Shown here: positions 8,328 through 17,900 of the stretch, in pieces
How the letters are laid out: each line of letters begins with the position of its first letter
How positions within the stretch are numbered: the first letter of the stretch is position 1
Source: an uncultured bacterium
GTDB taxonomy: Bacteria; Cyanobacteriota; Vampirovibrionia; Gastranaerophilales; Gastranaerophilaceae
NCBI GenBank assembly: GCA_949296425.1
Contig: CASFPN010000046.1
Span: 1 to 43,852 of the forward strand
DNA length: 43,852 nucleotides
Direction: 5' to 3'
Notes under the pieces: model-generated
What the model saw: the letters and a program-made list of their open reading frames with translations, nothing else
Database searches by the model: none
What the model was told of the DNA's origin: nothing
Position numbers and translations under genes: made by a program

Positions 8328-8579
8328 TTATTCCAACGGCAATTTTGAAGAAACTTCTGCGACAATACGCTGGACATCCGCACCGCCGATTGCGACTTCC
8401 AAAATCAACGGGCTGTGGATTAAAACAGTTTCCGAATATTCCATTGTGTCAACGTTTATTACATTAAATTCAATGAAATCTTCGCCGGCATATATTAGTT
8501 TTCCATACTCGCCGCCTGTTGCCCATTTGATGAACATGTATTGGTTTTCATATTCTTTAAGCTTTTCGACTAATCTCAT
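8328..8579 (-). CDS. Small hypothetical protein
   Basis: 83 residues, not recognised. The sequence looks like a small beta barrel: FIKWATGGEYGKLIYAGEDFIEFNVINVD, then ETVLIHSPLILEVAIGG, a pattern reminiscent of Sm-like/LSm folds (RNA or protein binding), but I cannot assign a family. GGGATGTAGG precedes the ATG, and a TTGACT-16-TAAAAT promoter lies 30-60 bases upstream. Convergent with the prepilin that ends at 8314. Confidence 0.7.
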   Translation of the reverse strand: MRLVEKLKEYENQYMFIKWATGGEYGKLIYAGEDFIEFNVINVDTMEYSETVLIHSPLILEVAIGGADVQRIVAEVSSKLPLE

Positions 8580-8611
8580 CCTACATCCCCGTAAATGTAT
8601 TACACATATAT

Positions 8612-8639
8612 ATTTTAGTCATTTATTTTAAGAAGTCAA
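8612..8639 (-). promoter_or_regulatory. Promoter for the small gene at 8579
   Basis: Minus strand TTGACT (8639-8634), 16-base spacer, TAAAAT (8617-8612). Confidence 0.5.
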
Positions 8640-8655
8640 GTTTAAACAAAAAAAG

Positions 8656-8745
8656 AAGCTGCACATCTGTGTACAGCTTTTGAACAATAATCTTGGGAGG
8701 AGATTTGGGGATAGTTGTACATGCATGATAATGCAAGCATGCTTT
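8656..8745 (+). ncRNA. Possible small RNA with two hairpins
   Basis: Non-coding stretch between divergent genes. A first hairpin (AAGCTG 8656-8661 with CAGCTT 8674-8679) is followed by a G-rich segment and a second GCATG/CATGC hairpin ending in seven T, a factor-independent terminator on the plus strand. No convincing plus-strand promoter and no family match. It could equally be an aroQ leader or a terminator remnant. Confidence 0.25.
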
Positions 8746-8780
8746 TTTTGTTACACATGTAATCAAAAAGTTAATAAAAA

Positions 8781-8809
8781 TTTACAATTCCTTGATTTTA
8801 TATTATAAT
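8781..8809 (+). promoter_or_regulatory. Promoter for aroQ
   Basis: TTTACA (8781-8786), 17-base spacer, TATAAT (8804-8809); the aroQ ATG is 19 bases further on. Confidence 0.7.
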
Positions 8810-8827
8810 AGTGATTGGAGAAAAAGC

Positions 8828-9280
8828 ATGAAAATACTTGTTATAAACGGTGTAAATATGAATATGCTTGGATTACGTGAACCTGAAAAATACGGATCCA
8901 TGACTTTAAAAGATCTGGAAAAAGAATTATATGCCATCTCTTTTGAAAAGGGATTTGACATTGAAACATTTCAAAGCAACTTTGAAGGAGCAATTGTAGA
9001 AAAAATTCACTCAGCAAATAACAATTTTGACGGTATCGTGATAAATGCAGGAGCATACACACATACAAGTATTGCTATAAGAGATGCCATAGCATCAGTT
9101 AATATTCCGACAGTAGAAGTGCACATGACAAATATTTATAAAAGAGAAGAATTCAGACAACATTCTTACCTTGCAGGCGTGTGCATAGGTCAGATATCAG
9201 GTTTTGGGATAAACAGTTATAAATTGGGGCTAAAAGCGGTTGTCGATTATTTATCTAATGACAACAAAAATGTACTTTAA
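8828..9280 (+). CDS. aroQ: 3-dehydroquinate dehydratase, type II
   Basis: Third step of the shikimate pathway, removing water from 3-dehydroquinate. 150 residues from this ATG, normal for the dodecameric type II enzyme. Motifs: NGVNMNMLGLREPEKYG with the catalytic Tyr in the flexible lid, NAGAYTHTSIAIRDA, and EVHMTNIYKREEFRQHS carrying the active-site His and Arg. An earlier in-frame ATG (8792) lies upstream of the -10 box, so it is not used; GGAG is 9 bases before 8828. Monocistronic, with its own promoter. Confidence 0.96.
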   Translation: MKILVINGVNMNMLGLREPEKYGSMTLKDLEKELYAISFEKGFDIETFQSNFEGAIVEKIHSANNNFDGIVINAGAYTHTSIAIRDAIASVNIPTVEVHMTNIYKREEFRQHSYLAGVCIGQISGFGINSYKLGLKAVVDYLSNDNKNVL

Positions 9281-9315
9281 AATTTTTACAATTACAGGAC
9301 TGTATTTAGAAACTA

Positions 9316-9669
9316 TTATTTCTGGAATTCGTCAACAAATGCCTTTCCTACAGCAAGAGCTTTCAATTCCGCATCTTTAATACCGGCATCCTGATATTTT
9401 TTCTCTGCAAGTTCTGCAATTTCAAGAGCTTTAGCAGCTAACTCAGGGTTAGCGGCAAAAACCTTAATATCATTTTCAAGATTGTCAACCTTGATAGCAG
9501 AACGATCAGCCGGATTTTCCGGAATTTCATTAATTTCTTTTGACTGGACTTCTGCTGCAGGGGGTTGAGTAGTGTCTTGAACAGCTTCGGTTTTGACCTG
9601 TTCTGTTTTCTGTGCTGCTACTTGTTGGGGAATTGCAGTCCCTTGAGGGTTTTTAGGAATTTCATTCAT
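9316..9669 (-). CDS. Hypothetical Pro/Ala/Glu-rich small protein
   Basis: 117 residues, not recognised. The first 60 are low-complexity (QGTAIPQQVAAQKTEQVKTE, then a Pro/Gln run), probably unstructured, with NEIPKNP and NEIPENP as an internal near-repeat. The last 55 form a predicted helix pair (NPELAAKALEIAELAEKKYQD, then ELKALAVGKAFVDEFQK). No signal peptide. GAGGA lies 10 bases before the ATG. Convergent with aroQ. In style it resembles the other small helical unknowns at 31-35 kb. Confidence 0.7.
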   Translation of the reverse strand: MNEIPKNPQGTAIPQQVAAQKTEQVKTEAVQDTTQPPAAEVQSKEINEIPENPADRSAIKVDNLENDIKVFAANPELAAKALEIAELAEKKYQDAGIKDAELKALAVGKAFVDEFQK

Positions 9670-9920
9670 AGTAACATCCTCTTTTCTTTTCGGGGTTACG
9701 GTAATATACCGTAACGATTATATAATTGTCTTTATATTCTCGTTTTATGCTTTAAAACATCAAAATAAATTTTTTTGCTAGTTTGTAAAAAAAAAATTAC
9801 AAAAATTAATATATAATCATTCGTTACAAACTTTTTATGCTATATTAAAAATATAGTGTACGATGTACAAATATATAAATGTTATATAAAGTATACAACA
9901 TTAAGGGAAGTAATGCAACA

Positions 9921-11042
9921 ATGAATTTTACTAATTTATTTAGTAACATAAATCCGAAAGAAGTTATAAAAAATTTGCCTGACGCTGTACTGGTAGTCGA
10001 TTTTGACGGCAGAGTAGTGTGGGTTAATCACAAAGCATCTGTAATATTTGAAAGTAATGTCTCAGATTTAAGGGGCTTAAATTTTGATGAACTTGTGGCA
10101 AACGGTATGGAAATGGCAGAAAAATCATATTCAAAAAGAAATTCAGTTGTCACAGGGGCTTTCACGGTTGAAGGCAAAGAATTCTTTATTGAAATGAATG
10201 CAAAAAAATATGATGACCAGTATTTCATTACAATAAGAGATGTAACTGCCATGACAAATGTCCTTACAATTGCGGAAAGAACAGGGCGTTTGAATAAAGA
10301 AAAAAATCTTATGCTTGTAAGATTGTCTAATGAAATTAAATCTCCGATACAGTCTATTATAGGATTTTCCCAGGCACTTTTAGACGGACTCGGCGGTGCT
10401 ATTACAGATAAACAAACTAAATATGTCAAAATTATTAATAAAAATTCAACAGAGTTGCTGTATTTTATGGAAAAATTTCTGGAATTTGCACAGGCTGAAT
10501 CATCACTTTTCAAATGTGATATACAGCCGTTTGATCTAACAAATGCCATTCAATCCGTTGTGAGAAACAATGAAAATACATTGAGTGCAAAAAATCTTAT
10601 TGTAAATTATGATTTTGACGAATTGTTGAAAAAAACAATTTATAACGATGAAAATGATGTTAAAATAATTTTGCAGAATGTTCTTGAAACATCAATCAAG
10701 CTTACCGATGCCGGTTCCATTACCATAAAAGCAGATTATCCGGAATCAGATGTTATTGAAAAAAGCGGAGTAAGAAAGGTTAAAGGCAATGCTATCAATT
10801 CTTATGTACGAATTACCGTAACCGATACAGGCATAGGATTTGCGGAAACTGAACTGGAGGGGCTTTTTGAACCTTATACACAGCTTGACAGAGTGCATAA
10901 AAAAACAATCGTCCGCTCTTTAACACTAGGCACAGCCTATACAATGGTTAAAAGAATGGGGGGTGCTATATGGGTTAATTCGGAAGTTATGAAAGGGTCT
11001 TCATTCTATATTATACTTCCGGTTGAAAAGCCCGCAAATTAG
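9921..11042 (+). CDS. PAS / histidine-kinase-like protein lacking the phospho-acceptor His
   Basis: 373 residues. A PAS domain (about 12-115: NLPDAVLVVDFDGRVVWVN) is followed by a HisKA-like helix pair and a HATPase-like domain. The H-box reads RLSNEIKSPIQSIIGFSQ: Asn137 stands where SHEIRTPL kinases have the autophosphorylated His. The HATPase keeps DTGIGFAETEL, but the N-box is QNVLETSIKL (second Asn lost) and the G2 box is SLTLGTAYTMV, without GxGLGL. No membrane segment is visible. The gene is intact, so this looks like a pseudokinase signalling protein rather than a dead gene. GGGAAG precedes the ATG chosen here; an earlier ATG (9879) has no ribosome site. The ABC ATPase starts 17 bases after its stop, so they are probably cotranscribed. 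Confidence 0.85.
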   Translation: MNFTNLFSNINPKEVIKNLPDAVLVVDFDGRVVWVNHKASVIFESNVSDLRGLNFDELVANGMEMAEKSYSKRNSVVTGAFTVEGKEFFIEMNAKKYDDQYFITIRDVTAMTNVLTIAERTGRLNKEKNLMLVRLSNEIKSPIQSIIGFSQALLDGLGGAITDKQTKYVKIINKNSTELLYFMEKFLEFAQAESSLFKCDIQPFDLTNAIQSVVRNNENTLSAKNLIVNYDFDELLKKTIYNDENDVKIILQNVLETSIKLTDAGSITIKADYPESDVIEKSGVRKVKGNAINSYVRITVTDTGIGFAETELEGLFEPYTQLDRVHKKTIVRSLTLGTAYTMVKRMGGAIWVNSEVMKGSSFYIILPVEKPAN

Positions 11043-11058
11043 TACTGACGGGGATAAA

Positions 11059-12057
11059 ATGAGTAATGTTATTTTAAAAAACGTAACCAAAATTTATGAC
11101 ACAAAAAAGGTTATTGATAATATTGATTTAACAATCAATGACAAAGAGTTTATAGTCCTTGTCGGCGCTTCAGGATGCGGAAAATCCACTCTTTTACGCA
11201 TGATTGCCGGACTGGAAGATATTACAGCAGGTGAAATATTCATAGGCGATAAAAAAGTTAATGATGTGCACCCTAAAGATCGTGATATTGCTTTTGTTTT
11301 CCAGAGTTACGCCTTATACCCTCACATGACGGTGAGAGAAAATATTGCATTCGGGCTTAAAATGCGTAAAGTCGATAAATCAGAAATTGAGAAAAAAGTT
11401 CAGGAAGCAGCTGAAATTCTTGATTTGACAGAATATTTAGACAGAAAGCCCAAACAACTGTCCGGCGGACAACGCCAACGTGTAGCTCTCGGGCGTGCAA
11501 TTGTCAGAAATCCTAAAGTATTCCTTATGGATGAACCTCTTTCCAATCTTGATGCAAAACTACGTGTTCAGATGCGTTCCGAAATAAAAAAACTTCATGA
11601 AAAACTGCAAACAACTTTTATTTATGTAACTCATGACCAGACAGAGGCTCTTACAATGGGGGACAGGATTGTTGTACTGGATAAAGGTGTAATTCAACAG
11701 GTTGCAAGCCCTGAAGAAATTTACAATAACCCTTCAAATACATTTGTCGCAGGTTTTATAGGTTCTCCGCAAATGAATTTTATAAATTCGGAAGATTTTC
11801 CCTATGCTGTTAAAGAAAACACCTTAATCGGCATTCGCCCCGAGAAAATGTTTAATCCCGAAGGAAGCATAAAATTTTCCGTAAATATTGACATTACAGA
11901 ACTTTTAGGCAGTGAAAAAATCGCATATTTTAATATCGGGGATAAAAAATGCTCTGCAAAACTTCCGGCTGATTTTAATGTCGGTAAGACTATTGAATTA
12001 AGTATCACTCCTGATGATTTATACTTTTTTGATAGAAAAACAGGGATAAGAATTTAA
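11059..12057 (+). CDS. ABC transporter ATPase, CUT1/MalK-UgpC-like
   Basis: ATP-binding subunit on the cytoplasmic face of a carbohydrate or glycerol-phosphate type importer. 332 residues with Walker A GASGCGKST (36-44), Q-loop VFQSYALYPHM, signature LSGGQRQR, Walker B VFLMDEPLSNLDAK and switch YVTHDQTEA. A C-terminal regulatory OB domain is present (GIRPEKM) but short for MalK. No permease or binding-protein gene is next to it, so it may be a shared ATPase in the manner of MsmX. It follows the pseudokinase by 17 bases; GGGG precedes the ATG at 11059 rather than the earlier TTG at 11023. Confidence 0.93.
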   Translation: MSNVILKNVTKIYDTKKVIDNIDLTINDKEFIVLVGASGCGKSTLLRMIAGLEDITAGEIFIGDKKVNDVHPKDRDIAFVFQSYALYPHMTVRENIAFGLKMRKVDKSEIEKKVQEAAEILDLTEYLDRKPKQLSGGQRQRVALGRAIVRNPKVFLMDEPLSNLDAKLRVQMRSEIKKLHEKLQTTFIYVTHDQTEALTMGDRIVVLDKGVIQQVASPEEIYNNPSNTFVAGFIGSPQMNFINSEDFPYAVKENTLIGIRPEKMFNPEGSIKFSVNIDITELLGSEKIAYFNIGDKKCSAKLPADFNVGKTIELSITPDDLYFFDRKTGIRI

Positions 12058-12139
12058 TATAACTTAACATCTGAAAAAACTTAAGCACTTTTGTGTATAA
12101 AAATTATTTATTATATATATAATACAAACGAGGCAAATA

Positions 12140-13777
12140 ATGAGTAGAGTATCAGGCAATAAAACAGATGAAGTTGTTACAACAATTATTACAAATATTA
12201 AAAATAGCGAAGTAAAATCGTCTAACAATTCACAATCAGTTGACGTTCCCATAGGGGAAAAAACTAAAAATGACAAACCGAGAGTTTACGATTTTACGTT
12301 GGGACCTGTAGAAGAAAATGCTATGGGGATACCGGTCAGATTAGTAGGTCCCGGTGGAATTTCCGTAGAAAACTCAACAGGTTTAGGTTCAATTTTAGCA
12401 ATTTATAACAATTTAACGCATAATACAGGAGCAAATAATCCTTCGTTAAACAATCCTGACGGTTATTTTGGGAATTCTAATCAGGGATTTCGCGGGGATT
12501 GCTATTTACTTGCAGAAATCAATGCAATCAGAAATACTAAACACGGACAAGAAATCCTTAAACAAAATATTAAAATAAACGCGGATAACTCAATTACCGT
12601 AACATTGCCGGGTGCAATCAAATTTCGAAACGAATGCATAAGAAAGGGACAAGGCGATCAATGCGAAGTTACCGGCACTTACCATATTACAAGCGATGCA
12701 ATAAATAAAGCGAAAAAGCTTGCAGGACAATCATATTCAAAAGGCGATATTGAAGTTATTGCTCTTGAAATTGCAATGGAAAATTTCAGGGCTGAAATGG
12801 CACAAACAAATAAAAACTTAGGCAATAACGACTTTCAGCCCGGGACTCTGGAGTACGGGGCAAACGGAGAAAGATCTCAAACCGGAGAGGATTATTTATA
12901 CGGTGGGTTCACATACGATGCTGCGTTTCTTCTTACCGGGCAAAAATCAAATGTTTACTACAAGAACGAAAAAGACGATAAGTTGTATTACGACGGACAA
13001 TATGGTTATATTACTGTCGAAGAAATGGAAAGACAAACACGTTTTGATTCCGGACTAAACAACAAAGGGATGTCAACTGTTAATGGAAGAATAAGATATA
13101 CAAACTCAGGACTTGGTAAACAACTCGACCAATATGCAGGTCATGAAAATGAATATTCAATAACCGTTAGTGTAATTACAGGAAAAGAAGGCAGTGATGG
13201 TGTAACTGAAAAGGGAAAAGGACATGCCTTAACTGTTGTAAAAATAACTGATGATGTTGTTTACGTTGCAAACCCTTGGCATCCGGATAAAATTGAACCC
13301 ATACCCAGAGATGATTTTGAAAAAATGACTTACGGATTAGTTGCTACAAAAATGGATCCGCAAATTACAGCATATAATCATACTACAAATTCAATCACAC
13401 AAATAATGAATAACAACGGGGATTCAAATCATGTCAATCAGAATGAAATAAATTCAATGCAAAACATTATACAAAGGTTAAACGGATATTTTAATATACC
13501 GCAAGAAAATAACGGAACCATCTCTCCGGGGAGATTAAGCCAGCTTATACAGAATTATAACAATACAAATAATTTGGAAAATTCCGGCAATAATATTAAT
13601 CCAAATCGTTTGTTAAGGTTATTTAATAATCTTTCACGTTCAGAAATTACACTTTCATCCGAAGAAAAAACATTCTTAAACAATATTTTTACAAAATTGT
13701 CTAATAATTCAACAGCGGCATTTAGTAATGATGAAATGAAAACTTTGCAAGAATTTTTTGAGAAATATTCTATTTAA
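12140..13777 (+). CDS. Calpain-like (family C2) cysteine protease
   Basis: 545 residues. The calpain catalytic triad can be seen in order: Gln115 and Cys121 in NQGFRGDCYLLAEINAI (compare QGxLGDCWLLAAL), His362 in KGKGHALTVVKI, and Asn378 in VANPWHPDKIEPIPRDDF (compare NPWG). About 110 residues precede the core, without a signal peptide; 150 Asn-rich residues follow (TNSITQIMNNNGDSNHVNQ and similar), perhaps a targeting or self-processing region. AGG precedes the ATG, and a TATAAT lies about 16 bases upstream. Calpain-like proteases are scarce in bacteria and sometimes secreted. Substrate and location are unknown. It converges on a possible 52-residue ORF. Confidence 0.82.
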   Translation: MSRVSGNKTDEVVTTIITNIKNSEVKSSNNSQSVDVPIGEKTKNDKPRVYDFTLGPVEENAMGIPVRLVGPGGISVENSTGLGSILAIYNNLTHNTGANNPSLNNPDGYFGNSNQGFRGDCYLLAEINAIRNTKHGQEILKQNIKINADNSITVTLPGAIKFRNECIRKGQGDQCEVTGTYHITSDAINKAKKLAGQSYSKGDIEVIALEIAMENFRAEMAQTNKNLGNNDFQPGTLEYGANGERSQTGEDYLYGGFTYDAAFLLTGQKSNVYYKNEKDDKLYYDGQYGYITVEEMERQTRFDSGLNNKGMSTVNGRIRYTNSGLGKQLDQYAGHENEYSITVSVITGKEGSDGVTEKGKGHALTVVKITDDVVYVANPWHPDKIEPIPRDDFEKMTYGLVATKMDPQITAYNHTTNSITQIMNNNGDSNHVNQNEINSMQNIIQRLNGYFNIPQENNGTISPGRLSQLIQNYNNTNNLENSGNNINPNRLLRLFNNLSRSEITLSSEEKTFLNNIFTKLSNNSTAAFSNDEMKTLQEFFEKYSI

Positions 13778-13932
13778 TCACTACCGCATTCATCTTCCAC
13801 CCAGATAATTGTAATATTTACCGGCTTTGCAAAAGGATTTGACATGCTTACGGAACAATAAGGATTTTGCGCCATAGAATCATAAAATTTTATTTTTTCG
13901 GATAATTTTTTAGTATACTCTAACAAATTCAT
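13774..13932 (-). CDS. Possible 52-residue ORF
   Basis: An ATG at 13932 opens a frame MNLLEYTKKLSEKIKFYDSM... ending SDD-like in WVEDECGSD, with TAA at 13776-13774 overlapping the calpain gene's stop by four bases. A weak AGG lies about 10 bases upstream. The codon choice and amphipathic start look gene-like, but no family is recognised and it is short enough to be chance. Confidence 0.45.
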   Translation of the reverse strand: MNLLEYTKKLSEKIKFYDSMAQNPYCSVSMSNPFAKPVNITIIWVEDECGSD

Positions 13933-14086
13933 AATTCAATTACCTGTGTCTGCATAATACATTATCAAATTTTTTTTGCAGCTTATAATCCCGATAAAGT
14001 AGTATATTTGTCATACATTTATTACCCGGCGGTCTAATACCGTTAAACAATCCGCAAGTTTAAAATATATTCGGAGGGACTTTGTT

Positions 14087-14665
14087 ATGACTGAAAAGAA
14101 ACTTAAAGGAACAAAAACCGAACAAAATTTAATCAACGCATACGCAGGTGAATCTCAGGCAAGAAACAGATATACATATTTTGCCAAACAGGCAAAAGAA
14201 GAAGGCTATGAACAAATTGCTGAAATTTTTTGCATGACAGCCGACAATGAAAAAGAACATGCTAAACTATTTTATGAACATTTAGGCAATACAAGAGGAC
14301 ATGTAAATGCCGAATACCCGTTTGAGCTGGGGACTACAGAAGAAAATCTTGAAAGCGCTGCAGCAGGCGAAAAAGAAGAATGGTCTTTTCTATATGCAGA
14401 TGGAGAAAAAACTGCTAGGGAAGAAGGATTTGAAGATATTGCAAATACTTTTCATTATGTAATTGAGGCAGAAAAGCACCATGAACAGCGCTATTTAAAA
14501 CTCCTTGAAAATATAAAAAATGATACGGTATTTAAAAAAGAGAAAGATACTCTCTGGATGTGCAGAGAATGCGGTTATGTTCACAAGGGCAAATCCGCAC
14601 CAAAACAATGTCCTAACTGTCATCATGAACAGGCCTATTTTCAAGTATTATGTGAAAATTATTAG
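14087..14665 (+). CDS. rbr: Rubrerythrin
   Basis: Cytoplasmic non-haem iron peroxidase that protects anaerobes from hydrogen peroxide. 192 residues. The diiron four-helix bundle (about 1-145) shows AYAGESQARNRYTYF, DNEKEHAKLF, the AAAGEKEEW helix and EAEKHHEQRY, which supply the Glu/His ligands. A C-terminal rubredoxin domain has CRECGY and CPNCHHEQAYF, the four Cys for the Fe(SCys)4 site. GGAGG is 11 bases before the ATG. Its presence suggests an anaerobic or microaerobic host. The stop codon's last base begins the 64-bp repeat array. Confidence 0.97.
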   Translation: MTEKKLKGTKTEQNLINAYAGESQARNRYTYFAKQAKEEGYEQIAEIFCMTADNEKEHAKLFYEHLGNTRGHVNAEYPFELGTTEENLESAAAGEKEEWSFLYADGEKTAREEGFEDIANTFHYVIEAEKHHEQRYLKLLENIKNDTVFKKEKDTLWMCRECGYVHKGKSAPKQCPNCHHEQAYFQVLCENY

Positions 14666-14872
14666 GAGCGTAGCCGCTCCACCCGCCACCTCAATTTTGC
14701 ATGAACTTAGCAGGTCTATACTAAAGAAGGAGCGTAGCCGCTCCACCCGCTATCTCAGTTTTGCATAAATTTAGCAGGTCTATACTAAAGAAGGAGCGTA
14801 GCCGCTCCACCCGCTATCTCAGTTTTGCATAAATTTAGCAGGTCTATACTAAAAAGGAGCGTACCCGCTCCA
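14665..14872. repeat. 64-bp tandem repeats with palindromic core
   Basis: Units start at 14665, 14729, 14793 and a partial at 14856 (spacing 64, 64, 63). Each begins GGAGCGTAGCCGCTCC, a 6-base stem with TAGC loop, then about 48 bases including TTTAGCAGGTCTATACTAAA, itself a weak TTTAG/CTAAA palindrome. The last copy has a changed base in the loop. No T run follows the stem, so it is not an ordinary terminator. This array fills the 302 bases between rbr and the next gene; the remainder (14873-14967) holds only a TATAAT at 14951. Confidence 0.9.
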
Positions 14873-14967
14873 AACATTACCCAATTTTTGCATAAAACTT
14901 TAACATTGTAACATTTTGCCAAAATCCTTTTATTTTAGCAATATTAATCGTATAATTTTAACAGGAT

Positions 14968-17900
14968 ATGGGCAGGAATTTAAAACTTTTAATAACACTA
15001 TTTGTATTAACCGTTTTGTATGGAGCTTACTATCTGGGAATTCCGGCACTTGTAAACCTTCCTGAAAAAGCCGGTTACATTGAAGAAACAGTTTTAAAAG
15101 AATACGGATATAAAATATCACTTAAAAATCCGCATCTTAAAATGGGGTTTACTCCTGCAGTATGGATAAAAGCTGAGAACTTCGCAATCCTAAATAATGA
15201 CAACACAAATGCGCTTAATATTGAAAATCCGGTAATTAATATAAAACTTTTGCCGTTAATCTTCAAAAAAATAGATATCGGGCTTTTTTCAGCTGAAAAT
15301 ATGGACGTAAATTTGGTATTTACAAAGGATTCTGAACTTAAACTCGGTCAATACGGACTTTCCAAAAAGCTTAATTCTCCCTTCAAACTTAATCATGCCT
15401 GTATAAATCTTAACGGTTACAATATTAATCTTGATGATAAATTTCAATCAAAAGATATATCATTAAACGGAGATTACCTTATTGTTAAAGATTTTAGCAA
15501 TGACAAACATATCAATTTATCAACAAGTGCAAAACTGCAAACAGGGGAAAAAACATCATATCTAAATACAGATATTGACTTAGAACTTCCGCTAAACAAA
15601 ATCTTCGATGACAAGCTTGAAATCTCCGGGCATATAATCAATCTCAATCTTGCGGACTTTTCAGCTTATGCAAAAGCTCTTTCAAAAAATAAAATTAATT
15701 CAATTTCAGGGCTTGTGAATTTTACCGCAGATACTATTATTACAGAAGATAAGCACAAACAAATAAAAACATCCCTTTATATAAAAAATTTCGGAATATA
15801 TAAAAAAGATTTGTCTACATCTGTTTATTCCAAAGGGAAAATAGAAATAAAAACCGATATTAATACAATCAAAAACGGTTTAGATATCAATGAAATGAGA
15901 ATAACGGCAGAAGGGATTAAAGCTTTTTGCAAGGGTAAAATTACCGGATTAAACAACAAAATCCCAAATCTGGATCTGAAAATTTCAATCAACCAGTCAA
16001 AGGCTGAAAATATTGTATCTTTGCTTCCTGCAGAACATAATTTGTGTCCGGATATAAACTTTTTTATTTTAAAACAGGCAGGTTTCTGGGGAAAAACAGC
16101 AGGAAATCTGGAAATCAAAGGAAAAGCTGATTTCCCTGATATATTCGGAAATATAATTGTCTGGGATGCTTATATGGTAAAACCGATTAAAAACGCAGAA
16201 AAAGCAGTTATCAAAATAGCTTTCAAAGGACAAAAACTTGACCTTGATGTTAAAGTGCCGACAAGCCCCACTGAAACCGTATATGTAAAAGGCCCAATAA
16301 ATTTATATCATGACAAATACGCTGATCTAATGATTACAAGCTCTGAAAATGTTGATTTGAAAACGGCACAAATAGTTCTTAATCCGCTGCATGACATTCT
16401 CCATTTTGACTTAGGCCCTGTGCCGATAATGGATATTCAAGGGAAAGGCGGAATAAATCTGCATGTAATAGGAACAAGAGAAAATCCGCATGGCTGGGGA
16501 CAATTCAGATTTAAAAACGCAACAGTTTCATTTTTAGATATTCATAACATGGTGCTTACAAACGGCTCAGGAACTCTTGACTTTGATAATCAAAATACTC
16601 TTTTCCAGACAAAAACAGCATCTTTTAACGGTAAGCCGGTTTCTGTAAGAGGCACATGTTCGCTTAGCGGTGTTCTTGATTTCACGGTAAAAACAGCCGG
16701 ACAGGATTTGGGAAATTTAATAAAAATTATAAAAACTTCCCCAATGCTTGCCGATATTCAAAAAATGACGGAAAGCATAGAAATTGCCTCAGGCGCATCA
16801 GACTTTTTCTTGAATCTTACAGGCAAAGTAAAAGACCCGAAAGATATTGTATTCAATAAAAATATATTTGCAAAAGGTTATATTAATCTTCATTCTGCCG
16901 CAATAAAACTAAAAGGACTGCCAGCCAAAATCTCAAATACCTCAGGAGTTATTAATTTCAATAACCTTGATGCTGATTTCAAATTAAATTCTTATTTAAA
17001 TAAATCTGAAATATTAACTACAGGAAAAATTAAAGACTCTGATTGTGACATAAAAATATCCTCGTCAAGATTCAAAATCTCAGATGGGCTCTCTTCACTT
17101 CCTCAGTCTTCAAAAATACCTTACGGAAAAGATTTAGGAACAGTCACAACAAGTTTTTTCGCGGCATATAAAGGGGACATCAACAAAATTGACTATAACA
17201 AAATTTTCGTAGATGGAAAAATTTATCCGAACAAAGGAGCCAAATCCGCAATTATTACAAATGGCGGTAATTTTACACTCAATAATGCAGAATTCAAAAT
17301 TCCCGAACTTAAAGGTACATTTAATAACAGTCCTTTTGAAATCTCTTTATATGCATCGAATGTATTTAATCAGAAAAGAATTATAAACGGCAGATGTAAT
17401 ATCGGCTCATTTGACCTTAACACTATTAATGATACAAATTTACTGGCATTTCTACCGGCTGATATTTCAAAAAACCTCAATGATATAAAATTTTTAAACG
17501 GTAAGGTTAATATTAAAGCTCGTGCAAAAAATAACAATATTATGGCATATATTCCGCTTAATGATATAAGTATTTTATATAAACCTAAAAGAGTAAAGCT
17601 TCTTATAAACAGCGGAGATATTTTACTAAATAACGATATAGTTAATCTTAACAAAATAAATGTCCTTTTTGGTAATATGCCTATTTTTGTAAACGGTAAG
17701 ATTTCAAATATCCATAAAACTCCGAGTTTAAATCTTTATTTGAATACAAAACTTACACAGGAATTTTTTGACCAGTATATAAACAACAAAGCAGTTTATC
17801 CGATAAAACTGAAAGGTGATATAATTTTCACATCAAAAGCCAATGGTATTCCAACAAATCTCAACACTGATGCAACACTTAATATTGATTCAAATTCAAG

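Noticed and set aside
14665-14872. CRISPR array
   Set aside because: The 64-bp units are head-to-tail and alike throughout; there are no unique spacers, and no cas genes nearby.
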